64,000 bases of DNA from Siphonodentalium dalli (GCA_032622095.1 CP136063.1:40774106-40838105); one strand, 5' to 3'; numbered from the stretch's first letter, positions 48,781-61,151 are shown. Numbers and translations are program-made. Notes: a model not told the origin generated them from the sequence alone.

Positions 48781-49720
48781 CATTGCATATCTCTCACACA
48801 AAAGGCACAAATTTGCCGCACTTAAACCACACGATTAGATTATTCGTGTCACGGAGAAGAATATGTATCACACAGGTGGGAATCGGCGCTTAACATATTG
48901 TTTATCAATAGTTGTGTCCTCTCACACCCCTGACTCGAATATCCCCACCTTTAACATCTTTAATCCACATAATTAGACTCCTGATATCATGGAGATTATT
49001 ATTTGTAAGTTTGGTGCTAATGCGCGAGTAAACATTTTTTTTTATCAAATTTAGTGCCCACCCCACCCCATCTCTCAGAAAAGCAGCACCAATATAACTT
49101 CTTTGAAATCACACGATTAGATTCGTCGTATCATGGATAAGAATGTGTATTAATTTGCTGGAAATTGGCGCTAAAAATATTGTGTATCCTCTCCATTTAA
49201 GTGCACCCTGACTCGAATGACGCCACTATTGACAGTTTTAAGCCACGCAATCATGGGGATGAATTTGTATAAGTTTCGTGGCTATCGGCGACTAAACCAA
49301 TTCTTGTCAAATTTAGTATAACCACCCTCCGCCCCTCAAATATCTCATTCCAACGACATCAATTTGGCGTCTTAAAATCACATAATGAGATTCCTTGTAT
49401 ATCAGAAGAATGTGTATCAATCTGGTGGAATTCGGCGCTAAAATTATTTTGATCAATGTTGGTGCCCCTCTCCCTTTCCGGGCATCCCTCGAACGACGCG
49501 ACTTTTGACACAATTATATTCCTCATATTTTGGGGATCATCTATATATAAGTTTGGTGGCAATCGACGACAATTTTTGTTCTGTCCCTCCCCCTTTTCTG
49601 CCCCTGGCAACAACGGCGTCACTCTAGAAATCTCTAACCCTCGCCATTATCTTTCTCTAAAAAATTACACATATTAGACCCCCTTTGTGCCATCTAGGTG
49701 GTCCCCTGTGAATTTATATA
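48780..49720. repeat. Degenerate tandem array, ~137-bp period
   Basis: CACAC/TAATTAGATT-like starts occur at about 48826, 48966, 49112, 49244, 49378, 49511 and 49665. Each is followed by ATCATGGAGAA, GTATAA/CGTTTGGTGG and GGCGCTAAA/GGCGACTAAA blocks, and by CTCTC..CCCC pyrimidine stretches. Units are heavily diverged. Confidence 0.65.
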
Positions 49721-49761
49721 GAACAGACAGCCAGACAGACATTCGCATATATAGATATAGA

Positions 49762-49833
49762 TATGGTGTTGATATTTCAAATCGTAGAACACTTCAAGGA
49801 ATTCAAGAAAATGAGCTTGTGAGAAAATTTTAA
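49762..49833 (+). pseudogene. LINE fragment
   Basis: Reads YGVDISNRRTLQGIQENELV then RKF-stop, matching YGVDISDRRRFQGIQERALV of the LINE at 20200. Confidence 0.6.
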
Positions 49834-49959
49834 ATGGAACATTAAAAACGATTTTACAACATAAACTCTTCCAAAAATAAACCGGCCGCTGGTTCCTAAA
49901 GGTTACAAGCAACTTAATTATATAGAGTTACGCTTCTTGAATTTGTCAGCATAAAAACT

Positions 49960-50490
49960 CGAGTCAGCAGGGGGGGGTGAAAAAAAAAATTCCGGCACGT
50001 ATGCCGGGGTGGGTGGGTGGTCAAAGCCACCAACAAGCAATTTTTTCCGCAACTAAAAAACAAATTTCCTGCTTGTTTTTTAGTGTTTTGGCAATGAATT
50101 GGGCTTCAAAACCACTTTGAATGAGAGAAATAATGTAATTCTAACTGGTAAACTGACTGCAGGCAGTTATCGTTTTGTATTTTGTTGCAAATTTTGAAAT
50201 CTAAGATGGCCGCTGGCAGCAATGTTTTTTTGGCCGAATGACCTCAAAATGACTCATTCCTATTTACATGTCCATGTTAACATCCATGATAAATAGTATG
50301 CACAGAAATTCATATACAGCTGTTTACAGTGAATTTCCCCCCGCAAATCTCTGTTTTAGTGTTAAAAGGGGGGGTGGGTATCAAGAAATGGTCGGAAAAA
50401 ACTGCCGAAAACGGAAAAAAAGTTGGCGGTGGGGGTGGGTACAAAAAAATGATCGAAAGGGAAAAAATGCCATACGTGCCTGAAATATTT
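49960..50490. other. G-tract-rich, gene-free DNA
   Basis: Runs such as GGGGGGGTG (49971), GGGGTGGGTGGGTGG (50007) and GGTGGGGGTGGG (50425) with A-tracts, plus CCGGCACGTATGCCGG (49993). Style resembles the insert at 13766-14615. Confidence 0.45.
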
Positions 50491-50561
50491 TTCCGAGGGT
50501 GGATGTAATTTCTGAAAGTGTTGCAATTTTTTTCTACTCAAGGTTTTTAATTGAATTAAGC

Positions 50562-51089
50562 TTAAAGGTGGATTATCTCTTTGTAAACAAGTATTATATA
50601 GTTACCGGGGTATAAAATATTAGATTTGAATCGAAGACTCCTGTCCGGAAATGCTTCCATCTATTAATATTAATTTTATTTCGAATATTTTCTGGTCTAA
50701 AAAGGTGTGTTTGTTCAGCTAACGAACAATGTTGGTTACTGTTAACAGAGACCAGAAATTATATTGTGCAATTTTGTCACAAATAGATGTTAATTATACT
50801 CATTATCGCTTATATCGTTGGAACAAAACAATACAAACAACCAATCTGTGACATTTGACATTCGTTGCGTAGCCGTGGGAACAGCCCAGTGCTCTATATC
50901 GCAATACGGTCTCATCCGAATGGTCGGTTCTAAAAATAGTAACATAAAAGGGCCCGATTTTATATTCGAAATAAAATCAATATTAATTGATAGAAGCTTT
51001 TCCGGACATAGGTCTTCAGTTCATATCTATTATTTTATACCCACGCAACTATTTAAAATTTGTTATTTAAAGAGATAATCCATCTTTAA
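50562..51089 (+). mobile_element. TTAA MITE copy M5
   Basis: Full copy in the B4 5' arm, at the same TTAA (AAGCTTAAAAT) as M4 in the 3' arm of B2, but in opposite orientation relative to the arm. Confidence 0.9.
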
Positions 51090-52170
51090 AATTACCATAA
51101 ACCGAAAAATCAAACTACAGATGACAGTTTATGTCATGTTGGCATTATTATCCTCCAAAATCTTAGTAATAGATATATTATTCCACATCGCCACACAAGA
51201 TTTTGGAAAATAAATACTATTTTCGAAAAAAAATTATGTAAGGGTTTTTTTTTGGCTAATATTTGCTTTCGTTTCAATTTATTTCTGAAACTGATGGCAC
51301 ACCGCTTGTAATATCCCTAATGAATTCATTGTGTTAAAGCGTGATAATTTTTTACAATAAGCTGGGAAGTCAAATTGCCAGATAAAATCTTCAGATAGTG
51401 CCTTGAATGATTATTTTTTGTAAAAGATATAACCCTCCCCCCTAAAATTAAAAAAATGTAACTTTTTCAGTTTCGTCAATAAGATGCTTGTTCTGTAATA
51501 TAACAATGGAAATACACCCGTACCCGATCGTACCGTGCACACAATGTCACCGGAGGGTCAGATTAGTACCGAGATGTAGCTTTAAGCCAAACCTTTGGAT
51601 TGCATATAAATATTCAAGACGGCCTCCAGATCCAATAAGCGAAATCAGACCATACGGATGTGATCAATTTATATTTAGTTGCAGGACTTAAAACTCAAGT
51701 TTGAATAACTTCTGTATGTCTAAACGTTCATACAACAACTGACAAAAGTTAACTTTCATAGTTTCGTAAAGTAATATAATCCTGAGTTATAGGAATTGTC
51801 ATGTACAACAAGCACTGAACTGGCAATATTATTTTGTTTTGTGAAAAAGTTATTTTTCGCCATCATTCATCGTTATCAGCTTAAAATAACCATAAACCGA
51901 AAACTCGAACTAGCTATGACAAGTTATGGCTTTTTGGCATTACTAGTCATCATTATGTTAAAATAAAGATTAAATATGTCGTAGCTACAATACAATCTCG
52001 AATAGTTAGAAAAATACTCAATGAAGTGCATTTTTAGGGCTAAAATAAGCTTTCGATTCATTGATGTTTTCTAACTGATACTGCCCGCTTTCTAATTTTT
52101 CGGAAAATTCCTGGTATCAAACCGTAATAATTTGTTGCATTTAACTGGAGCTTACAGTGATTCAATTGAA

Positions 52171-55100
52171 ATGGAGACAAGTCCTCTCAAATTAATACCC
52201 GTTGCCAAAAAGTGTAAAGTTTCGTTGAATTTCAAACGGTATTTAATATGTCAGAAATTAAAAGATGAGAATCTGCGGAAAGCTTCCGATTCTTGTTTGG
52301 AATCGTTTTCAGTTGCTCTGGATGTTAGTCGATCATCATCTGTGTCTGACTTACCAGCGTGGTTATCGACATTCCATGAAGATCTCTACATAAGTTTGGA
52401 TAAGAGTTGTTTCTCCAATCTCCAGTTTCACAAGTTCTTCGAATTTCAGATCAAACAGCCCACATCCACGACTGTTGATCAGACAAATCCAAAAGTTACA
52501 AGAGAATATTTCGACTTCAAAACTAGATGTATTATATGCACAAATTTGTTTAACTTGGGAGTAAAGACATTAGTTCGGGTCAGTACATTTACATTTTTTC
52601 GAAACTATCGAACGATATGCAAAGGAAAAAGGGGATGACATGATACTACGGCGTGTTGGGTGTGACTTTTCGAAGTTGATAGCACTTGAAGCAAGATATC
52701 ACAGGTTGTGTCATAGCAAATATCTGCCGGAGACCACCAACTCTAGTAGCACGATTACCCCACACGATGTTGCACGGGAACATTTGATGAGTGATATTCT
52801 CCCGTCTTAGAAAAGGGTGTCACATATGATATGGTCATATACTATCAAAGTTCCTGGAAATATTACGACAAATAGGCAACCCAAAGTGTAGCACGGTCTA
52901 CACTAAACAGAAACTGAAGGAACAGATTGAAAAGATTTACTCTGACAAAGTGTTTTTATTGATAAATCACGGACTAAACCTGAACTCGCGATCAGTAAAT
53001 CCCTTAATATACAGAATGCCATCAATGTCGCAGCAAACACCAGGGTTATGCTCAAGGAACTGTTATCGTCCAGTATTACAGATGCTTTGGAACAAATTGA
53101 GAGAGAAGGACTGACAGTGCCAAATAATATTACATATGGGGCAGTGACACGAGGCGCTTGTGATAATTTCAACAGAGCGACAGAATATGTAGGTGGATAT
53201 CACCACGACGTGGTGAATCTGGTGTGATATCAGGCCACCGACCTCAGTGCTTCGGTGTTATGCCAAAAAAGGATGAACGCCAACCAGAAACCCATATCCC
53301 TTTTGGTAATACTATTCGTGTGTGTCATAATCTCGGAGGAAAGCAACCCGGCCCAGTGCATCTAACTGGAAAATGCGCATCCGTTGGTTCAACGTGTGTT
53401 CCAAAGTGCATGAATCCATGAGATTGGTAGACAAAAGCTATGTTCTCTTACGCACAATACCGACTAAGTTATTCGATGTACATATTGAGAGAGGTGAATC
53501 GGAATATGTTCCTGGCTGGAGTGTATATCACGCTAGTGTCACTAATCGAATCAACGTGACGAAGACTAACATTGGATGTTGTCCGATGGTTCCTGGTTCA
53601 ACGACTGATTTTGAAACAGTATATACAACGACGAAACGGTTCCAGAATTTGTTCAGGACTCTATGACAGAATTTGTATTATGTAGCATACGACGAAGCAA
53701 TATACTGCAAGGCTCAGATGATTAAATGTATGAAACCTGGTGAATTTGATAACGACGATGGGAGGGATGCACAGTGCTATGAATTGGCTTCGAGCACATT
53801 CTTATATAAGCTGGGTGCATGGTGACGCCACAGTAAACCGGATTGTATACGGAAAGTCATATAAGCGTGGAGTAGTTCGTTTGCATAAGCTGATGAACGA
53901 AGCATTTGGACAGTTGAGGTGGAAGTCGTTTTTAGACTGGCTTAGTTGCAACGAAGTACACATTGAACCGCCGCATCTGATTGACCATATTCTCGAAAAG
54001 GCCGATAGAGTGATGACGAAGTTCAGAGACTTGAAAGAGGAGAGCAGGCAAAGCTTGAAGACAAGTGTTGACGAATTCCAATCAGCCGCAGAGCTACTAT
54101 TCGAATAGTTTGACAAGTTTGTAGAGCATGACAGGAGAGTATCAAAACAGATATTTTCTAGGGACAACTATGTCTATGATCTCTCACAATTGTTCCTTGA
54201 TTACATTGCTGCTAAGTGCGATTGCAGTGGGTTGCTTGAAATGGAGACACTAGCAGAAATGATTCCTCTGGATTTCATGTGTAGACATGTAAACTACTCC
54301 CGGTGGGGCATAGTCAATGTAGCGGATTCGAGACTAATGTTCGAGAAGAAACTGCATATAGCATTCGTCGTTTTTCAGAAAGACACTTCTGTTCATCATA
54401 CATGCAAGCCTTTCTCTGAAGTTTGGCATGATATTGCTATAGAACAATCGATAAATATGGACTATCGTAAATATCGGGATTTGTGTTGCCAGACTGCAGC
54501 TCTAAACCGGCTCTATCTCACGGCCCATTCAAAATCCCCAGTTGCGTTGCAAACTTTGGAAATGAGTGGACTGCATGACGCGAACAGAACTCCACAAAAT
54601 AAACATGGTCAACTTCTTATTCAATAATTGGTCCCTAAAGATACCATTGTTATTGTCGCATGACCAGCAAGTGTTTCTTGCGGGTGGATTTCCAGATTCA
54701 AAGAAAGCAATGTTTTTATCAAATGATGGTTGCTGTTGGTCTGACCGCGAAGAATGTTCGTACACATGGGGCGTGCAGCAAGTGAACTGCAAGTTGAAAG
54801 ATTCATTGTGTGGAGTGGTGACTCAGACGTTCTGGCGATGTGCCCAATGTGTTGTGTACTACTGGGTATACGAGAGTTATTCTTCCTAACTGGTGCAAAC
54901 GACGTCGATATATCCCAGTGCATGATTGTGCGAAGGTTTTGGGCAAGGACATGTCACTGATTATTCCAGCAGTTCATGCCTTGAGCGGATGCGATTCGAT
55001 AAGCGCATTCAGTTCTATTTGGAAATTGAAATGGTTCAGAACATTGCAAGATCACCCAGAACTTATCCCGGCTTTTACGCAGATGGGGGAGGACCCGACT

Positions 55101-55564
55101 TGCATTCCGAATCATGTGAGGGAAACATGTGTGTCTCTTGTTCCTTTGGTTTATTCCAACCGTAATTCGACATCACTGGATGACTTGCGCTACGAATTGT
55201 TCAGCAAGAAGAACGTGAGAAGCGACAAACTCCCACCGACTATGGACTCATTCAAGTTGCACCTAAACGCGTTAAATATCAAACGTATATATGGACTCAT
55301 GCTCTTGTCCCAATGTTGTTGCTGCCATCACCACGACTCAATGGCTGGATACTTAATAATTCTAATGGGCACCTTGTTCCGAAAACGATGTCACTCGCTC
55401 CAGCTCCGACTGCCGTTCTCGAACTCACAATCTGCAAGTGCAAGTCCGATTGCAGTACAAGACGCTGCCGTTGCAGGAAAGATGATGTTCAATGCACCGA
55501 TGCATGTGGCTGCGATCAAGAACTTTGTGACAATAACTGTACGAGCGATGAGAAAAGTTTATAG
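52171..55564 (+). pseudogene. B4 transposon protein remnant (N-terminus, transposase region, XPG-like nuclease, CXC end)
   Basis: From ATG 52171: an N-terminal stretch with FKTRCIICTNLF (52520), then, out of frame, GCDFSKLIALEARYHRLCHS near 52660, parallel to ARYHRDC in A2. Later come VPGWSVYHASVTNRINVTKT (53510), DEAIYCKAQMIK (53692) and MGGMHSAMN (53760), parallel to the GGMH region of A2; a long helical part (53740-54627) with a stop at 54106; SHDQQVFLAGGFPDSKKAM (54657); ERFIVWSGDSDVLAM (54797), the acidic PIN-like motif; HALSGCDSISAF (54976), the H2TH-like part; and CKCKSDCSTRRCRCRKDDVQ to CGCDQELCDNNC (55434-55540), the Cys8/CXC end, stopping at 55562. At least seven frame changes. Relative to the 4381-6625 copy it has lost the SIKSGERAR segment. 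Confidence 0.75.
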
Positions 55565-56482
55565 CATACCCAACTTTCTTTATTTCGTACCAATTACTAA
55601 TTGCACATGTTATTTTACTTAGTGGCGAAAATAAAAATAACATTTTTCCCAAAAACCAAATGATTATATTGCCAGTTCAGTGCTTGTTGTGAATGTAAAA
55701 TCTTACAACTCAGGATTATATCACCTTAAAAATCTATGGAAGTTAACTTTTTCAGTTGCTGTGTGAACTTTTAGACATACAGAAGTTGTTCAAACTTGAC
55801 CTTTATGTCCTGTACCTAAATATAATATGATCACATCCGTATGGTCTGATTTAACTTATTGAATGATGGGAGCCGTCTTGAATATTTATATGCAATAACT
55901 AGTTTTAGCTCAAAGCTACAACTCGGTACTAATTGGACCCTCCCGTGACATTGTAACAACGGTAAGATCGGGTACGGGTGTATTTCCATTGTTATATTAC
56001 ATAACAAGCGTCTTATTATCAAAAATGACAATTTTCTAATTTTAGGGGGGAGGTTTATATTTTTTACAAAAAATAATCATTCAAGGCATTATCCAAAGTT
56101 TTTTTTCTGGCAATTTGACTTCCCAGTTTGTCGTAGAAAATTATTACGCTTTAATATTCGGAATTAACTAGGGAAATTACAAGCTGTGTGCCATCAGTTT
56201 CAGAAATAAATTGAAACGAAAGCAAATATTTGCCCAAAAAGCGCACTTAAATAATTTTTTTTCGAAAATAGTATTTATTTTCCAAAATCTTGTGTGGCGA
56301 TGTGAAATAATATCTCTATTCCTAACATTTTAAAGGGAAATAATGCCAATATGACATAAACTGTTATCTGTAGTTTGAAATATCAGTTTATGGTTATTTT
56401 AAGCTTTATTCAATCAAAAACCATGAATAAAAAAAATTTGCAACACTTTCAGAAATTACGTACACCCTTACATGAACCGCAA

Positions 56483-59400
56483 TAGTCCAGCAGTACTGGG
56501 GTCTAACCCAAAATTCTCTGTTAAAGTTTTTTCCTCTGTTGATAATGTATCACGGGGGTGTCTTTATTGATATTCCGGTTGATGTGGATGTGTAACCTTT
56601 GGGGAACTTTTTTTATTCAAAATGGCCGCTGAGTGCCCGAAAGTCTTAAATAGTGTGTATACCTTGACCATGTCAGCGGCAATTCGTATCAATAACAGCA
56701 TATATGGCAGCGGAAATACGATAAGATGTATCCATTATGACATGTTGTGACAAATTACATTAACTGGACAAAATAGACTATTAAATACTCAAGATGGCTG
56801 CCAAAATGGCCGCAATCATTTCTCAAATCATAACTGTTGCGAGTCTATCAAGGCAGTGCTTCCGACATTTAACATTTTCGCTTTATTTGGTAACAACATG
56901 TCATTAGGACAGAAACAAAAGAATTATTATGACAAATGTAAATCAGCATTGGTGTATTGAAGAAATAATTTACCTAGAACAGTCAGTGTATGTCATCAGT
57001 ATCTTCCTCGTCATGTTGATGTGTCAGCTCGTTCGTTCACCGACCGTCCCCCTCACACGAACAGAACGCCGTGCAAGTTAAACTTTGAAGCACAACAACA
57101 TCTAATGGGTTTTAGTATAGTCTCAGGAGCTAGTGGTTTCCGAGTTGGGACAACGGTTGGGACGAGTTATCCGTTCTCTCTCGACCAGCCGTAATCAGTT
57201 AAATTGAGATCAGCAGGTGTGTCCTCGAGCGCATGTCTCCATACACTTACGTGTAAGTGGGCGCGTTTAATATTTTCCATTAAAGCATCGCCGGCTGGAG
57301 GTAGATAAATCAGTTTTGGCGCTGCAGCCATTCTGCGGCTAACTTTGTTGGACCATATCTTCCGTCGAGCATCTGTGGTTGATTGGCAATTTGGTTGTCC
57401 ATAGCAATCCAAAATAAATGACTTAGCCGCACCTACAACTCTCTCTATTGCAGCAGATGGCACACTATTATTTGTTAGATTGTGATTTCTAACTTTGAGA
57501 ATCTTAAGGGCAGTACATTCCCCTATGCGATGTAGAGCCACGACAGTGTCACATCATGTGAGTCCATGCATTGATAAAAGGTCACGAGCGATATTCATGT
57601 GAGCTTTGAGCGTTTCATTGATGTTTATTGTGATCCGTCCCTTTGTCGGTGGTACCATCAGTATATGGCCGGATAAATCACCATGATAAAGGAAATGGAG
57701 TTACATTACAAATATATCAATGCCATCTGCCACAACTAACGATGTTTGGGCGGCTACTCTCGCAACCCGTTGAACAACGAGAGTATCTCCTACTTCGTGG
57801 GTCGATCTGAGATCACGCCTATTGATACATATGCCCTTATTAATATCTTCAGGAATGGGATCCTTTCCGGTTACTACGAGTCGTTTATTTGTATTGGCAA
57901 AACATTCCTGGTGCACCTGGATATCATTAACAATCATGTCAATAAGCTGTGCTTTGTTGTCACTCACTGTCAGGATAACTTTTTGTGGAGGTAGCCTCGT
58001 GTTTTGCTAGAGTGTGAAGACTCTGCTAGCCCCTTTGTCTCGAGCTAATCGCGTGGTTCTTTGATGCTGAGTTTATTATACCTATCGAACAAGTATACAT
58101 CTGTCTTCTTTCTCTGTGTTGTAAGTATATAAGACCGAAATTCATCAAGAAATCTTGCACTACTCCCAGCGGTGGCCATCGTACTGTCCATATAATTACA
58201 CAGCCGTCTAGGAAGGTGGCGTGGCTGACACTCGCCCTTTGGTACGTCAGCAATGATGTCAATACGTAGCGCATTCTTCAATATTGATTTGGACTTTGCT
58301 TCCTTCATATGTCCGTTAGACTCAAATATGGAAGGTGGATAGGGCGATAGCTCATACGAAAGGATGTCATCAATATCCAAGCTCCTCGTACTATTCTTCA
58401 ATCCCATTGCCCTCGCATAGATCACTTCTGTGTCGAAAAGTTACTAGCTGCTGTACTTGTTTTCACGTTCCGGTTTATTGGATTATGGAAACTGGACGGC
58501 CAATCTTTTTCGAAATTTATCATCTGTTCTCGTCCAAGTTCCACCGCCTTATCTACATTGGCGGAGGAATGGGTAGTCACTCGTCCGGACTCCACATTGA
58601 CGATCCCTTGTGGATGCTGCTTCGGATCAAGTGGGTCAATGCACAGCTCCAGCTTATGCTTTAGTGAATCTCGATCAGCCTTGTCAACCTGTATTCTTGA
58701 ACTTGATTCTTCTTTATGACATGTCTGCCTCCCTTCTCTCGCATACAATCCAAATCGTATATCAGACAATTGCATTATATTCAAACTGTATGCCCATGTA
58801 CGAACACTCTCTGGTTTCAGCGTGATGCCGATTATACATGAGCGTCCATGACCATACCGCATGAAGGTGGTCTCAATCGCCATGTCACTCCAAATGCCAT
58901 TAAAATGCCACTATTGTGGTGCATAGTGTGCTCACCCTTCATGAATGGCGCCTGAGCATCATCAGGTAGTGATTCCATTGACCGCAGGTAAAGGATGCAT
59001 ATCTGGCATAATGAGTGTGTAGAGCTGCGAAGAAAAGAGGAATCATCTCATCAACAGTGTCTAGATGGAGCGGCCAATCAGATTCCCGCTCTGCTCTAAT
59101 ATATCTCAGTATTATGAACATGGGCTTTATTAGACATTCAATCCAGAGCATAGCGGTTCTGCTCTCACATGCGGATGCCTCCAGGACAACCAAGAGGTCG
59201 CACATGCATCGCATATCATCATGTGTTTCAAATACTGCTCGGAGTAACTATTCTGTCAACAGACGCAAAGCTCTTATATTTTGAGGAAACTTCTTGCCTT
59301 TGAGCTTTTTTAAGACTCCGCCAAAAGTCGACTCTAAAATTTCTGTCAGGCCGGTTCCCATCATCAGTGACCCGATGGATCCACAATAGCTCATGAGCCA

Positions 59401-60431
59401 ATGCGTACATGCTAATATGTCATACAGTCTCTGTGGTACCTTGCCCCGACAACGTGCAAATCACTAACCACACTCTGAATTCTACCCCAAACCTCTTCTG
59501 CCCACTATTCTCTTCGCAAATCACACTTCTCCACAAGAGCGACATTATACGGCTTCCCATCTACTGTTTGCGTTGATCGGTAAATGAAAGCAGGACGCCA
59601 TCGATCGGGATGTCTGGGTTCTTTTTCGACATTACATGTCTCACCACAGTATAGACAATCAGTTTGAAATTTAAAGTTGCCGGCTGACCTACGTGAACGT
59701 GTCGGTGGAATAGCTGGTGAATTGCTGCGTTTGGATGCTTCAACATTAGTTTTTGATGTGTATCTGGAAGCACAATTACTGTGAAACAACACTTTAAGTT
59801 TGCTGTCTATATTAAGACTTTGATCGAGTGTTTCATGCAGGCCATCGCCATTTATTTTGCCCGCGTATTTTATAGAGTATATGCGCCCCTCACTGGCATT
59901 TTCACTGTACTTTTCATTGCTATTGCAAGCTTCTTTGTAATGGAATTTGAATAAGCATTTCGACATACTTGACCTATTTTTGTTCTACACATGCATATGA
60001 GAACACGTGACATAACAAAAACCGGTCTCTAATATTGGGCTTCACCGTTGAGTCATGTTTCGAAAGTGTACATTTTCGTAACATGAAAATGTAGATTGTA
60101 TGACGGCCATTTTGACCGCCATTTTGTATAATCCTATAAAAGTAAGATCTTTATATTGTTGTGATCTGGTGTAAACATACGTACATAAACTAACGTTCTT
60201 ACGTGATTTCCAACTTCTGCCACTGAATAAAACATGATCACACCCGTATGACCATATGCCGTTTTGGGTAGGTTGTTGCAATGTTGAATATTTAAATTTC
60301 CCCAAGGGTTACAAGAGCACATCAACCGGAAAACATTTGCCGAGATACTACTAATGAATTTTCCGCCGAGAAAAAAACTTTAACAGAGAATTTTGGGTTA
60401 GGCCAAAATTCGGCTCTTGGCTGCTGGACTA
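56483..60431 (-). mobile_element. A3: Academ-like deletion derivative nested in B4
   Basis: Ends TAGTCCAGCAG (56483-56493) and CTGCTGGACTA (60421-60431) are perfect 11-bp inverted tips. CAA at 56480-56482 and 60432-60434 is the target duplication (CAAT possible if one end base is excluded). The empty site CCGCAATGTAG is intact in the other B arm at 18499-18509. A 3-bp duplication fits Academ. Same internal deletion as A1. Confidence 0.9.
57040..59966 (-). pseudogene. A3 transposon protein remnant
   Basis: ATG at 59966 begins MSKCLFKFHYKEACNSNEKY, an intact 153-codon N-terminal piece with the CASRYTS and CLYCGETC cysteines, ending in a stop after DLRRE (59505). The rest parallels A2 in pieces: RESDWPLHLDTVDE (near 59080), a Cys-poor segment (58883-58422), the FDRYNKLSIKEP entry motif (58070), VVADGIDIFVM (57705) and DALMENIKRAHLHVSVWRHA (57270). 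The H2TH-like GCDT stretch is disrupted near 57550, and most of the Cys8 domain is deleted near 57060. The core transposase block is absent because of the deletion at about 59420. Confidence 0.7.
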
Positions 60432-60522
60432 CAATGTAGTTCCCCACAACAGGCAATAGGCGGAAATTTTCTTGGTGGCCGGTTGAACAGAATCTAAAAA
60501 AAAAATCATGGCGTCTGGACTA

Positions 60523-61151
60523 CCAGGTCACTCGTCTGGGCGAACGATTTCGATTAGATTGTAACATAACATAACATTTATTAGCATAAAACACCATGTA
60601 AAACAGTATGCACACAAAAACAATATTGATTAAATACAACAAGTAATATACAACAAGTGATGTAGTTATTTCATTTAATATATAATTAGTTATTTAGTAT
60701 TTCGCATACGATATAATTTATATACAAGTGGCTTTGAAATGAAATCTACCTTATATACATTTATATACATGTATGGATGCAACCATGCAATTTGTTGAAT
60801 ATTACTCTACATATAGTTGCTACTGTTGGGATATTCGATCAAAACATTTTCTAATCAAGTTGCATATTTTATAACAAGATTTTTCATTTTTGAGAATCAA
60901 ATTGAATTGCCGAGTTTCTGACAAAGCGCTAAAACCATTATATTGCACTTTCGTTACTTCATGTAGTTCATTTCTCAAATCAGCATACGATTAGTAAATC
61001 ATACTACTCGTTAATTGTGATAAATTTATATAATCTGCAACCAATCGAGAATTGTTTTTGAACAAAATTAAATTTTTTTCTCAAAAAAAAAATAGAATGT
61101 AGTTCATGGCAATGGAAATCAGCATCATCATTGATAACTGTCATATATATC
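60523..61151. other. Finger scrap and probable LINE 3' tail
   Basis: 60523-60550 resembles one zinc-finger segment on the minus strand. 60560-60600 (AACATAACATAACATTTATT) read on the minus strand looks like a LINE 3' end with a short repeat tail and AATAAA. The rest is AT-rich with no ORF of note. Confidence 0.4.

Larger units (their letters stand above)
50496..60522 (+). mobile_element. B4: B-family Academ-like transposon with long TIRs, host to A3 and a MITE
   Basis: The 3' terminus GGCGTCTGGACTA ends at 60522. The 5' arm starts near 50496 and lacks roughly the last 120 bp, including the TAGTCCAG tip. The 5' arm (50496-51863) and 3' arm (about 55618-56482 continued at 60432-60522) are inverted copies of each other, about 0.9 kb without inserts. 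A MITE sits in the 5' arm and A3 in the 3' arm. Just beyond 60522 is a zinc-finger scrap (GGTCACTCGTCTGGGCGAAC), so B4 lies in or beside an old finger array. Confidence 0.8.

Noticed and set aside
55831-56031. 66-codon ORF repeated at 17329, 51488 and 55831
   Set aside because: All copies lie in the inverted arms of B elements, in non-coding orientation on one side; the repetition reflects the arms.
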